From NCBI GenBank assembly GCA_965655625.1, contig CBFHHA010000001.1, forward strand, positions 79,758 to 143,757: 64,000 bases of DNA, written 5' to 3'. Positions 51,086-59,832 of the stretch are shown here, in pieces. A program made the position numbers and the translations under genes. This DNA comes from CAJJDF01 sp965655625 (lineage in GTDB: Bacteria > Bacteroidota > Bacteroidia > Flavobacteriales_D > CAJJDF01). The notes beneath the pieces are model-generated. The model ran no database searches and was not told where the DNA came from. It saw only the letters and a list, made by a program, of their open reading frames with translations. The stretch's first letter is position 1. Every line of letters begins with the position of its first letter.

Positions 51086-52285
51086 AACTGCCGTATCATC
51101 TGGATAGGGTTTTGAACCTCTGTATTCATTGATGGTTTCGAACAAGGCATTATTCATCTCTTTCATATTTAAGTATGAATTTTCTTTTACCGCCTTGGTT
51201 AATCTTTCATTCTGAAACTGAATGTTCTCTTCATTTTCTACTTCCACCATACCGTCTGTGTAGCACGCAAAAACTGTGTTTGGTTCAATAATTAATTTTC
51301 CTACTTGGATACTAGGAAGTTCTTCGAAAATTCCCAATGCAATACAACCTGTTTTGAGCTCTGTTACTGTATTTTTATGAACCATTATAGGACAATTATG
51401 ACCTGCATTGATGTATTTTAAAGTACGGTTACTTTCCTTATAATACCCAATAAAGAAGGTAATAAACTTCTCTCCTTTGGCTGAGGATAACACGCTTGCA
51501 TTCAATTCTTTTACAAGCTCAGTGATGGTTAGATTGTTGTGATTGTATTTTATATTTGCTCGCAATGTAGCCTGAAAATTGGACATAAGCAAAGCAGCAG
51601 AAATTCCTTTACCTGAAACATCTGCAATACAGAAAACATATTCATTTTTATTGATAGGAATGAAATCATAATAGTCTCCGCTGACCATTTCCTTGGCTAA
51701 ATAAGTTGCAGAGATATCAATGAACTGGTTGGAAGGTAAGTTACTAGGCAATAATAGTTTTTGCATTAAAACCGCAAGTTTCATGTCTTTTTCTTTCAGC
51801 TTTTTTTTAAGTAATTCTTTGGCAAGCGCCTTTGTTTCAATAGCTACAGAAACCACATTAGAAATTGTTTTAATAAAGCCTACGTGACCCGAGATGAAGG
51901 AAGTCATTTCGGTTTCCTTTATTCCGCCTATAAGGATATAAGAGAGCGGTATGCCTTTATGAAAAACGGGCAAAATAAGATCAAAATCTTTAAACTCCTT
52001 TATACTGACCTCTTTTAAAAGAGTGGATTTTTTTATAGAAAGCATTTTTGTTTTGTCAAAACCAGAACAATCACCTTGAATACCGAAAACCAAAATACAC
52101 TTCCAGTTATTTCGATTATTTATGAATGCCAGCCTAGAAACCCCAATGTAATAACGCATCACATTATCAAACTGATTTAGCAGTTCACTTACCTGGTAAT
52201 TTTTATTTATAGAATTGGTGATTTCTAAAAGAGCATTTAGTTTTTGCCTTTCTATAGCCAGTTCATTATCGAGTTTTGATAGCAT
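51065..52285 (-). CDS. SpoIIE/PP2C-type serine phosphatase with degenerate GAF-like sensor
   Basis: A 406-residue signalling phosphatase. Residues 1-30 are a coiled coil (IERQKLNALLEITNSINKN). A GAF-like domain (~30-170) follows, then a short coiled coil, and the PPM phosphatase domain (~185-400) with the metal Asp residues in SGDYYDFI, FCIADVSGKGISAALLMSN, INAGHNCP and CYTDGMVEV. Such proteins dephosphorylate an anti-anti-sigma factor in partner-switching systems, but no STAS or kinase gene is nearby. It lies downstream of the fad operon on the same strand and overlaps the cyclase gene by 21 bp in convergent orientation. Confidence 0.88.
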   Translation of the reverse strand: MLSKLDNELAIERQKLNALLEITNSINKNYQVSELLNQFDNVMRYYIGVSRLAFINNRNNWKCILVFGIQGDCSGFDKTKMLSIKKSTLLKEVSIKEFKDFDLILPVFHKGIPLSYILIGGIKETEMTSFISGHVGFIKTISNVVSVAIETKALAKELLKKKLKEKDMKLAVLMQKLLLPSNLPSNQFIDISATYLAKEMVSGDYYDFIPINKNEYVFCIADVSGKGISAALLMSNFQATLRANIKYNHNNLTITELVKELNASVLSSAKGEKFITFFIGYYKESNRTLKYINAGHNCPIMVHKNTVTELKTGCIALGIFEELPSIQVGKLIIEPNTVFACYTDGMVEVENEENIQFQNERLTKAVKENSYLNMKEMNNALFETINEYRGSKPYPDDTAVLSLRII

Positions 52286-52328
52286 AGTTCTGTTCAGATT
52301 TTGAACAGAAAAGTAAAACTTTGATTAA

Positions 52329-54104
52329 TTAAAAACAATAGTTATTTTCTTCTATTATTTTAAGCGCAACTTTTTGATAACAAGAGGTAATATTGAGGGG
52401 TTCGTGCTTGGTAAATCTCTTCAATCCCATCAGCATCATTTTTAGTTCATCACCTTCTGCAAATGAGTTTAAAGCGTCTGTGGCAGATTTATTTATACGT
52501 TGAGAAGCCTCATAAAAGAATGCTTTTACCATCTCTATTTGAACCGAGCAAGCTTCTTCTCCTTTTAATTCAACTAATTTCTCAACCCTAAGCATAATAG
52601 ATTCAGCTAAATAGGTATCAATAATCATGTCGGCATTGTTCATCAAAATTTCTTGTTCTTTGGCTAGAGTTGCCATTAGTTTTTGAACTGCAGATCCAGC
52701 AACCATCAAAATTGCTTTTTTGAATCCAGCTAGTGACTTTTTTTGAGCTGCAAATAAACCACCCTCTCCTTCTTCAAAACTTGGTACAGACATGATTTCG
52801 TCTGCTACTTTCATTGCAGGGCCCATCAAGTCTATTTCTCCTTTCATTCCTTTTTTCAGAATCATATTGACCAAAAGAAGCCTGTTAATTTCATTTGTTC
52901 CTTCAAAAATTTTATTGATTCGTGCATCTCGGTAAGCTCTCTCAACCAAGGTTTCGGCAGAATATCCCATTCCACCATGAATTTGAACTCCTTCGTCTAC
53001 AACAAAATCTAAACAATCAGATCCCACTACTTTAAGCAAAGCGCATTCAGGTGCAAACTGCTCAATTCCTTTCAGGGTTGCTTGTTCTTTACTCATTCCT
53101 CCTTCAACCAATGCTTTGATAGCATCGTCAATATTTTGCGCTGCTCTGTAGTTGGCAGATTCACTAGCAAAAATAGAAACAGCCATTTTTCCTAGCTTGT
53201 TTCTTATTGCTCCGTATTTAGCAATGGGTCTCCCAAATTGCTCTCTGTCGTTTGCATATTTTACTGATTCCGTTACAATTTCTTTAGCAGCTCCAGTGGT
53301 ACCGATAGATAGTTTGATTCTACCAATATTCAGGATATTTAAGGCAATTTTGAATCCATTTTCTCTTTCAGAAAGCATGTTTTCAACGGGTACTTTTACT
53401 TTGTTATAAAACACTTGACGCGTAGAAGAACCTTTTATCCCCATTTTTTTCTCTTCCGCATTCAATGTGATTCCTTCACTATCCGCTTCTATTAAAAAAG
53501 CCGTCAGTTTTTCATCATCATCAATTTTAGCGAATACCGTATGTAAATGCGAAAAACCTGCATTGGTAATCCACATTTTTTGACCCGTAATCTCGTAATG
53601 CGTTCCATCTTCAGAAAGTACAGCTTTTGTCTTCCCAGAATTAGCATCACTTCCTGCATTTGGCTCTGTCAGACAGTATGATGCTTTCCATTCTCCAGAG
53701 GCTAACTTTGGTATGTATTTCGCTTTTTGTTCTTCGTTTCCGTAATACAACAAAGGTAGAGTTCCAATCCCTGTATGGGCTCCGTAGGCAACCGAGAAAG
53801 AGTAACTTCCTCCCAATGCTTCTGTTGCGAGCATACTCGTTTTAAAATCCATTCCCATTCCTCCTAATTCCTCAGGTATTGAAATGCTTAGCAGGCCTAG
53901 TTCACCAGCTTTGTCCATCAAAGCAGGCATAAATCCTTCTTCCATAGAATCCATTCTGTCCAAGTGTGGCATGATTTCAGTTTTGATAAAATCTTTACAC
54001 ATGTCGGCAAGCATTTTTTGCTCTTCCGTCCATTCTTCTGGGATAAATATTTCGTTTGCTTTCGTGTCTCTGATGATAAATTCTCCTCCTTTTATTGCTT
54101 CCAT
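52329..54104 (-). CDS. fadE: acyl-CoA dehydrogenase, long form
   Basis: The 591-residue FAD enzyme does the first oxidation step of fatty-acid beta-oxidation. The first ~400 residues are the usual ACAD fold: YCLTEPNAGSDANSGKT (FAD site), KMWITNAGFSHL, GSSTRQVFYNKVKVP, and the catalytic Glu in NKIFEGTNEINRLL. About 170 extra C-terminal helical residues follow, as in very-long-chain-type and FadE (Bacillus) enzymes. It is the third gene of the minus-strand fadN-fadA-fadE order. The spacer to fadA carries an inverted repeat (54120-54211). Confidence 0.93.
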   Translation of the reverse strand: MEAIKGGEFIIRDTKANEIFIPEEWTEEQKMLADMCKDFIKTEIMPHLDRMDSMEEGFMPALMDKAGELGLLSISIPEELGGMGMDFKTSMLATEALGGSYSFSVAYGAHTGIGTLPLLYYGNEEQKAKYIPKLASGEWKASYCLTEPNAGSDANSGKTKAVLSEDGTHYEITGQKMWITNAGFSHLHTVFAKIDDDEKLTAFLIEADSEGITLNAEEKKMGIKGSSTRQVFYNKVKVPVENMLSERENGFKIALNILNIGRIKLSIGTTGAAKEIVTESVKYANDREQFGRPIAKYGAIRNKLGKMAVSIFASESANYRAAQNIDDAIKALVEGGMSKEQATLKGIEQFAPECALLKVVGSDCLDFVVDEGVQIHGGMGYSAETLVERAYRDARINKIFEGTNEINRLLLVNMILKKGMKGEIDLMGPAMKVADEIMSVPSFEEGEGGLFAAQKKSLAGFKKAILMVAGSAVQKLMATLAKEQEILMNNADMIIDTYLAESIMLRVEKLVELKGEEACSVQIEMVKAFFYEASQRINKSATDALNSFAEGDELKMMLMGLKRFTKHEPLNITSCYQKVALKIIEENNYCF

Positions 54105-54119
54105 TTTATTTTAGATTTT

Positions 54120-54211
54120 TAGATGTTAGATTATAGATGTTAGAGCTATAAATCCAATATTTATTATTTAATTGTTTTCAAAGAATCCTAAAGTCTATTA
54201 TCTAACATCTA
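54120..54211. repeat. inverted repeat between fadE and fadA
   Basis: TAGATGTTAGATTATAGA (54120-54137) and TCTATTATCTAACATCTA (54194-54211) are inverted copies with one mismatch, 56 bp apart. The TAGATGTTAG half also repeats directly once. It fills most of the 127-bp intergenic gap within the operon. Confidence 0.7.
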
Positions 54212-54231
54212 GGTTCTAATATCTTTAAGCT

Positions 54232-55410
54232 TTAGCTCAATAATTCATATATCCCCGCAGCACCTTGTCCAGTTCCTACACACATAGTTACTGCACCATA
54301 TTTCTGCCCTCTTTTTCTCATTTCGTTAAATAACTGAACCGATAATTTTGCTCCAGTACATCCAAGTGGATGACCGAGTGCAATTGCCCCTCCGTTTACA
54401 TTTACGATATCAGGGTTTAACCCTAATTCGTTCATCACAGCAACAGATTGCGAAGCAAAAGCTTCGTTTAGTTCTATTTGTTCAATGTCGTTAAGCGAAA
54501 GACCTGCTTGTTTCAATGCTTTTGGCATGGCATAAATAGGTCCCATTCCCATAATTCTTGGTTCCAATCCTGCTACTGCATAAGAAGCTAATCTTGCTAT
54601 TGGTGTCAAGTTATTTTCTTTCAAAAACTTTTCAGAAACCACCATCACAAATGCTGCTCCATCCGAAGTTTGTGAAGCATTCCCTGCAGTAACCGTTCCT
54701 CTTGCGTCAAACACAGGTCTTAGCCTTGCCAAACCTGCTAGGTTTGTCCCTCTTCTCACTCCTTCGTCTGTTTCACAAACAATATCACGAGTTTGTTGCT
54801 TTTCGTTTTCATCCAAATAAGTTTCCTTCATGAAAATTGGAACAATATCGTCTTGAAATCTCCCGCTATCGATTGCCTTTTCTGCTTTGGCGTGGGAGTT
54901 TACTGCAAATTCATCTTGCATTTCTCTTGTTACACCATATTGTTTAGCAACAGCCTCTGCAGTTAATCCCATTCCCCAATACCATTCTTGGCTTTTCTTG
55001 GAAACGCTTGCATTCGGGACCAATCTCCAACCTCCAAATGGAATGGGTGACATGGTTTCTACTCCACCGGCAATGATACAATCTGCCATTCCAGAGTTTA
55101 TTTTTGCTGAGGCAATTGCAATCGTTTCCAATCCCGAAGAACAATATCTGTTCACTGTCATTCCTGGTACTTTTTCAGAATCTAACCCCATCAAAGAAAC
55201 CATTCTGCCAATGTTTAATCCTTGTTCCGCTTCCGGAGTTGCATTTCCTACAATTACATCATCAATTTGTTCGGCAGCTACATTCGGCACATTTTTCATC
55301 AAATGTCTTATAACATCTGCCGATAAATTATCTGCTCTGTAAAAATTGAACATCCCTCTAGGCGCTTTCCCTACTGCTGTTCTGTAACCTGCTACTATAT
55401 ATGCTTTCAT
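54232..55410 (-). CDS. fadA: acetyl-CoA acyltransferase (thiolase)
   Basis: A 392-residue thiolase. The nucleophilic Cys is in NRYCSSGLETIA (~88), the catalytic His in GGAIALGHPLGCTGAK and the second Cys in CVGTGQGAAGIYE. It cleaves 3-ketoacyl-CoA to acetyl-CoA in the last beta-oxidation step. It lies between fadE and fadN on the same strand. The spacer to fadN holds a 206-bp palindrome-bounded element. Confidence 0.94.
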   Translation of the reverse strand: MKAYIVAGYRTAVGKAPRGMFNFYRADNLSADVIRHLMKNVPNVAAEQIDDVIVGNATPEAEQGLNIGRMVSLMGLDSEKVPGMTVNRYCSSGLETIAIASAKINSGMADCIIAGGVETMSPIPFGGWRLVPNASVSKKSQEWYWGMGLTAEAVAKQYGVTREMQDEFAVNSHAKAEKAIDSGRFQDDIVPIFMKETYLDENEKQQTRDIVCETDEGVRRGTNLAGLARLRPVFDARGTVTAGNASQTSDGAAFVMVVSEKFLKENNLTPIARLASYAVAGLEPRIMGMGPIYAMPKALKQAGLSLNDIEQIELNEAFASQSVAVMNELGLNPDIVNVNGGAIALGHPLGCTGAKLSVQLFNEMRKRGQKYGAVTMCVGTGQGAAGIYELLS

Positions 55411-55434
55411 GTTTTTTAGTTTTATTTTTCATTT

Positions 55435-55640
55435 CCTAACAGGTATTTCTCCTGTTAGGTATGTTTCCGTCTTTAATTCATCACCTTTCGGAACGCTCTC
55501 CCGAATTGTCGGGATCGAACTTAGGGTTCGGTTTAGTGCTAGCTGCTGGCTGAGTAATTTTTACAAGAAAAATTGTATCGAAGCCCAACATAATCCAACT
55601 ATTTTTTCTTTCAAACCTAACAGGAGAAATACCTGTTAGG
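55435..55640. repeat. 206-bp element with perfect 25-bp inverted ends, inside the fad operon
   Basis: The ends at 55435-55459 and 55616-55640 are exact reverse complements over 25 bp. Each end is also a hairpin (CCTAACAGG and CCTGTTAGG, 9-bp stem, 7-nt loop). The interior carries, on the minus strand, the GTTGGGCTTCGATAC core (55575-55589), a private hairpin AATTTTT-ACAAG-AAAAATT and ACTCAGCCAGCA. It occupies nearly all of the fadA-fadN gap. Confidence 0.85.
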
Positions 55641-55646
55641 AGGTTC

Positions 55647-58034
55647 TTAATTCCTCAACACTTTCCCCGTCTTCAAAATACTCTCAATTCTTTTAAGTGT
55701 TTTTGGTTGTTGGCACAATTCCAAGAAAGTCTTTCTCTCTAAATCCAATAAATACTGTTCAGATACTTTGGTTCTTTTAGACAATTCCCCTCCGCACATT
55801 ACCGTTCCTAGTTTTTCAGAGATTAATTGATCATGGTCAGAAATGTAGTTTCCTGCTTTCATGGAGTGAGCTCCCACATACACAATTCCTATTCCTTCGT
55901 TCCCCATTACTTCAATGTCGGTTCGTTGTGGTTTTTCTACATAACCTTTGGCATCCATCAACAACACTTGTTGTTTGGCATAGCCAATTTGGTGTGCTCG
56001 GCTCACAATTACTTCGTCTTGTCCCTCTCTCAAATAACCCAGTTCAAAAGCCTCTTTCCCAGAGGTTGAAACTTTGGCTTGACCTATTGTCAAGAATCTA
56101 TTTCTTAATTGATTGGTGCGAATGTCACCTTCTTTGAGTTCGTCATTTAATCTCACCACAAATTCTTTGGTTCCACCACCACCAGGAATTAATCCCACTC
56201 CAAACTCTACCAATCCCATGTAGGTTTCGGCATTGGCAATTACTTTATCGGCATGCAAGCAAATTTCGCAACCACCACCCAGTGCCATTCCGTGAGGAGC
56301 AGCTACTACAGGGATGGATGAATACCTCAATCTCATCATGGTGTTTTGGAAAGTTCTGACAGCGAAATTTAATTCGTCCCAATCTTGCTCAATCGCCATC
56401 ATAAATATCATTCCCACATTGGCACCAGCCGAGAAGTTTTGACCTTCATTTGCAATTACAATTCCTTTCCATTTTGGATCGGATTCTGCCAAATCAATGG
56501 CTTTGTTCAATCCTTGAAGTATTTCACTTCCAATCGTATTCATTTTAGTATGGAATTCTACATTTAACACTCCATCTCCTAAATCAATAATATGTACTCC
56601 CGCATTTTTCCAAACCGAATTGCTATCTCTTAGGTTTTCTAATGAAATTAAGTTTTCCGTTCCAGGAATTACTTGGTATGATTTGCTAGGAATATCGTAA
56701 TACAATCGAGTTCCGTTTTCTACTTTATAAAAGGTTTCGTTACCAGCATCCAACATATCATATACCCACTGGGCAGGTTTCAAGTCTGCTTTTTCCATGT
56801 ATTTGATTGCGGCTTTTACCCCAATGGCGTCCCAAGACTCAAATGGCCCTAATTCCCATCCAAACCCAGCTTTTAATCCATCGTCAATTCGGTACAATTC
56901 ATCTGATATTTCTGGTATTCGGTTAGTCACATATTGGAAAACTCCGTTGAATGATTTTTTATAAAACTCACCCGCTTTGTCCATTCCGTTGTACAACATT
57001 TTGGTCCTGTCTTTCAAATTATCGACAGATTTTGTCATTTCAAGAGTTGGAAAATTCCCTCTCGTTTTAGGTTGGTATTCCAGAGTTTTTAAGTTCAATT
57101 CTAGAATTTCACTTTTGCCTTCGGCATTTTTCACTTTTTTGTAAAAACCTTGTTTGGATTTACTTCCAAGCCATCCGTTTTCCACCATTTTGGAAACATA
57201 ACTAGGTATTTCAAACAAATCACTTCTTTCGTCATTTGGGCAATTGTTTTTCACTCCATTTGCTACGTGAACCAAAGTGTCCAATCCTACTACGTCACAG
57301 GTTCGGAAAGTTGCAGATTTTGGTCTTCCCATTACTGGTCCAGTCAGTTTATCAACTTCACCTACAGTTAATCCCATTTCTTCCACTGTGTGGAACAAAG
57401 CTTGAATAGAAAAAACACCCACTCTATTTGCAATAAATGCGGGAGTATCTTTGGCTAAAACAGAAGTTTTTCCTAATATTTTTGATCCGTAGTCCATCAA
57501 AAAATCCACCACGGCTGGGTCAGTTTTTGGAGTGGGAATTACTTCAAACAACTTCAAATACCTTGGAGGGTTAAAAAAGTGAGTTCCTAAGAAATGTTTT
57601 TGGAAATCTTCGCTTCTTCCTTCTAGCATCATGTGAATGGGAATTCCTGATGTGTTAGATGAAATTATCGTTCCTGGCGTTCTGTGTTTTTCAATGTTGG
57701 AAAAAACTTGGTGTTTAATGTCCAATCTTTCAACAACCACTTCAATTATCCAATCGGCTCTAGAGATTAAATGAATATCGTCTTCTAAGTTTCCGGTTTT
57801 AATTCTACTTGCATAGCTTTTGCTGTAAATGGGCGAGGGGTTTGATTTTAAGGCAAATTTCAATGCATCATTTACAATTTTGTTTCTCGCCATTTTATTG
57901 TCAGTTTCCTTGGCTTCATTTGGAACGATGTCTAGCAATAAAACATCCAATCCTACATTGGCAAAATGACAGGCAATTCGTGAGCCCATCACTCCTGATC
58001 CTATTACTGCTACTCTTCTAATGTTTCTTTTCAT
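55647..58034 (-). CDS. fadN: 3-hydroxyacyl-CoA dehydrogenase / enoyl-CoA hydratase, FadN order
   Basis: A 795-residue bifunctional beta-oxidation enzyme with the dehydrogenase first. The NAD loop is AVIGSGVMGSRIACHFAN, then SSNTSGIPIHMM, FFNPPRYLKLFEVIPT and DTPAFIANRVG. The hydratase domain (~490-680) has GQNFSAGANVGMIF and GGGCEICLHADKVIANAETY, then PGGGGTKE. This domain order matches Bacillus FadN and is the reverse of E. coli FadB. It is the first enzyme gene after marR in the minus-strand operon, 41 bp downstream of that gene. The hydratase Glu residues appear intact, so both activities are plausible. Confidence 0.93.
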   Translation of the reverse strand: MKRNIRRVAVIGSGVMGSRIACHFANVGLDVLLLDIVPNEAKETDNKMARNKIVNDALKFALKSNPSPIYSKSYASRIKTGNLEDDIHLISRADWIIEVVVERLDIKHQVFSNIEKHRTPGTIISSNTSGIPIHMMLEGRSEDFQKHFLGTHFFNPPRYLKLFEVIPTPKTDPAVVDFLMDYGSKILGKTSVLAKDTPAFIANRVGVFSIQALFHTVEEMGLTVGEVDKLTGPVMGRPKSATFRTCDVVGLDTLVHVANGVKNNCPNDERSDLFEIPSYVSKMVENGWLGSKSKQGFYKKVKNAEGKSEILELNLKTLEYQPKTRGNFPTLEMTKSVDNLKDRTKMLYNGMDKAGEFYKKSFNGVFQYVTNRIPEISDELYRIDDGLKAGFGWELGPFESWDAIGVKAAIKYMEKADLKPAQWVYDMLDAGNETFYKVENGTRLYYDIPSKSYQVIPGTENLISLENLRDSNSVWKNAGVHIIDLGDGVLNVEFHTKMNTIGSEILQGLNKAIDLAESDPKWKGIVIANEGQNFSAGANVGMIFMMAIEQDWDELNFAVRTFQNTMMRLRYSSIPVVAAPHGMALGGGCEICLHADKVIANAETYMGLVEFGVGLIPGGGGTKEFVVRLNDELKEGDIRTNQLRNRFLTIGQAKVSTSGKEAFELGYLREGQDEVIVSRAHQIGYAKQQVLLMDAKGYVEKPQRTDIEVMGNEGIGIVYVGAHSMKAGNYISDHDQLISEKLGTVMCGGELSKRTKVSEQYLLDLERKTFLELCQQPKTLKRIESILKTGKVLRN

Positions 58035-58075
58035 AATCTAAATGTTGACTTTATATGCCGTTTTCTAGGCACAAA

Positions 58076-58525
58076 TTATTTTTCGGTAGATAAAAAAATG
58101 TGATTTTCATCTATGAGTTGGTTTATATTCTCCATGACTTTAAAAAAAGTTTCCAGATCCTTGTTTTTTATGTTCTGTCTCAAATGTTTGTTGAATTGAA
58201 TCACCTTGTTCTTTGAAATTTCTCTTTTTTCTTTCCCAGATTCGGTTAAGAAAATCCGGACTTTTCTTTTGTCGAGTTTATCCACTTCTCGGTAAATGAT
58301 TTTCTCTTCTTCCAGGTTTTTTAGTGTTCTAGTTAAACTTCTGGATTCCATTCCCATTTTTGGTCCCAAACTAGTAGATGGTGTGCCTTCCTTTAAATCT
58401 ATATTCAATAAAACCATACCAGTTGCCATACTTACACCGTGTTCAGCAGCTTGCAGATTGTACATTCTGGCTATTTTGTGCCATGTACTTCGGATATTAA
58501 AATCGATGGTTTCTTCTGGTTTCAT
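58076..58525 (-). CDS. MarR-family regulator of the fad operon
   Basis: A 149-residue winged-helix regulator. The recognition helix region is TSLGPKMGMESRSLTRTLKN (~55-74), followed by LEEEKIIYREVDKLDKRKVRIFLTE with the DxRxxxI/V-type wing. It heads the fadN-fadA-fadE operon on the same strand. A 24-bp dyad lies 28 bp upstream of its start. I infer that it represses the operon and is released by an acyl-CoA or fatty acid. Confidence 0.88.
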   Translation of the reverse strand: MKPEETIDFNIRSTWHKIARMYNLQAAEHGVSMATGMVLLNIDLKEGTPSTSLGPKMGMESRSLTRTLKNLEEEKIIYREVDKLDKRKVRIFLTESGKEKREISKNKVIQFNKHLRQNIKNKDLETFFKVMENINQLIDENHIFLSTEK

Positions 58526-58553
58526 TTATTTGCTTTGAACGAATATAGCAAAA

Positions 58554-58577
58554 ATTTATTATGCAAGCATAACAAAT
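58554..58577. promoter_or_regulatory. 24-bp dyad, candidate operator of the MarR regulator
   Basis: The core TTATGC-AA-GCATAA is a perfect 6+6 palindrome flanked symmetrically by ATTT on the left and AAAT on the right, each one base away. It lies 28 bp upstream of the marR start, in the divergent spacer with sufE. Confidence 0.65.
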
Positions 58578-58675
58578 AAATCGCTTTTTTTACAATCAGC
58601 ACAATTCTTATTCTTTCGCTTACCAGAATCGTTTATTCTGTAATAAGAATGATTGCAATACACGAGTATTTTCAC

Positions 58676-58683
58676 TAATTTTG
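58676..58683 (+). promoter_or_regulatory. sufE promoter, -7 box TAATTTTG
   Basis: An exact TAnnTTTG match, 19 bp before the ATG. A TTG at 58653 sits about 20 bp upstream, close to the expected -33 spacing. Confidence 0.6.
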
Positions 58684-58702
58684 AATCAAAATAAATAAGG
58701 GC

Positions 58703-59122
58703 ATGAGCATTTCAGAAATAGAAAATGAAATTATTGAGGAGTTTTCGATGTTTGACGACTGGATGGAAAAGTACGAACACATCATTGAGCTTGGAAAAGA
58801 ACTGCCGATTATCGAGGAGGACCAAAAAACGAACGAAAACATAATTAAAGGTTGTCAGTCGAGAGTATGGTTACATGCTGAAAAAGAAAACGGCATTATT
58901 TCTTATTCTGCCGACAGTGATGCGATTATAACGAAAGGAATAATAGCCTTACTTATAAGAGTGCTCAATCACCAAAATCCAAAGGAAATTGTGGATGCAA
59001 AACTAGAATTTATAGACAAGATTGGACTAAAAGAACATTTATCACCAACTCGTTCCAATGGCCTTGTGAGTATGGTAAAACAAATGAAAGTATACGCTTT
59101 ATTGATGCAACAAACTGCATAG
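58703..59122 (+). CDS. sufE: SufE cysteine-desulfurase partner
   Basis: A 139-residue protein that takes sulfur from SufS and passes it to the SufBC(D) scaffold. The active Cys is in IIKGCQSRVWLHAE (~51), the conserved neighbourhood of SufE. The helix ALLIRVLNHQNPKEI and the tail LSPTRSNGLVSMVKQMK are typical. It is followed after 4 bp by the SufT-like gene. The rest of the suf set is not in the window. Confidence 0.94.
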   Translation: MSISEIENEIIEEFSMFDDWMEKYEHIIELGKELPIIEEDQKTNENIIKGCQSRVWLHAEKENGIISYSADSDAIITKGIIALLIRVLNHQNPKEIVDAKLEFIDKIGLKEHLSPTRSNGLVSMVKQMKVYALLMQQTA

Positions 59123-59126
59123 AACG

Positions 59127-59438
59127 ATGAAAAAAAAGGAATTAGAAGACACGATTATAGCAGTGATTAAAACAATTTTTGATCCAGAAATCCCAGTAGA
59201 TATTTATGAGCTCGGACTAATTTACGATGTAAGAATCGATAAGGAGTTGAACGTTGAAGTAGATATGACGCTAACCTCTCCTTCTTGTCCCGTAGCTGAA
59301 ACACTTCCCGTGGAGGTAGAAGATAAAATCAGGGGAATTGAAGTAGTAAAATCTGCCAAAGTACAAGTGGTTTTTGACCCCACCTGGACCAAAGACATGA
59401 TGAGCGAAGAAGCTCAGCTTGATTTAGGTTTTATGTAG
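59127..59438 (+). CDS. sufT: SufT/MIP18-family (DUF59) Fe-S assembly protein
   Basis: A 103-residue protein of the DUF59 family. The signature FDPEIPVDIYELGLIYDV and the Cys motif MTLTSPSCPVAETLP are present, then GIEVVKSAKVQVVFDPTW. Members help mature Fe-S proteins. With sufE 4 bp upstream the role in Fe-S assembly is well supported. No other family explains the motifs as well. Confidence 0.92.
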   Translation: MKKKELEDTIIAVIKTIFDPEIPVDIYELGLIYDVRIDKELNVEVDMTLTSPSCPVAETLPVEVEDKIRGIEVVKSAKVQVVFDPTWTKDMMSEEAQLDLGFM

Positions 59439-59547
59439 ATTGATAGTCTTTTTGACTTGTTCGGTTACCTCAAAAAGATTTTTGATCCACACGTCAAATT
59501 TGGTTCATGAAAACAGTTAGAGAATATTTTCATTTATACGTATGTGA

Positions 59548-59691
59548 TACCGACAATTTAATTTAGGACGATATTTGATTGCGAATGACGTACAAAACGA
59601 AACCTTATTCACAGTTAAGACAGAGAGATACAAACCAACTGTTCAATTAATAGTGCGTGAGTCCGACTTTGAAAGAGCTTACCAACTATAA
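59548..59691 (+). pseudogene. possible remnant of a DUF2007-like small protein
   Basis: An open frame of 47 codons without a start reads YRQFNLGRYLIAND, then ETLFTVKTERYKPTVQLIVR and ESDFERAYQL before a stop. The last part resembles the end of DUF2007 putative signal-transducing proteins (VQLxVxxxDxxxAxxL). Upstream the frame is closed, so any gene has lost its 5' half. Confidence 0.25.
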
Positions 59692-59780
59692 ATGAACGAG
59701 AGAGAAAAGTATTGATTTTGTTAAAAATCTACCTTTGATATCTTCGTTGCCTGCTCAAACTTTTCGAGCAATTATTCCGT

Positions 59781-59788
59781 TAAATTTG
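59781..59788 (+). promoter_or_regulatory. promoter of the AsmA-like gene, -7 box TAAATTTG
   Basis: An exact TAnnTTTG match, 44 bp before the ATG at 59833. Confidence 0.55.
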
Positions 59789-59832
59789 CGTTTAACTCAA
59801 ACGTAAAAACAGTCCAAAAGGGCAATAAAATA

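Larger units (their letters stand above)
59439..59832. other. spacer between sufT and AsmA-like gene
   Basis: A 394-bp stretch without an intact gene. It holds a possible short coding remnant (59548-59691) and the -7 box of the next gene (59781). No tRNA, terminator stem or repeat of the families described here was found. Confidence 0.6.
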
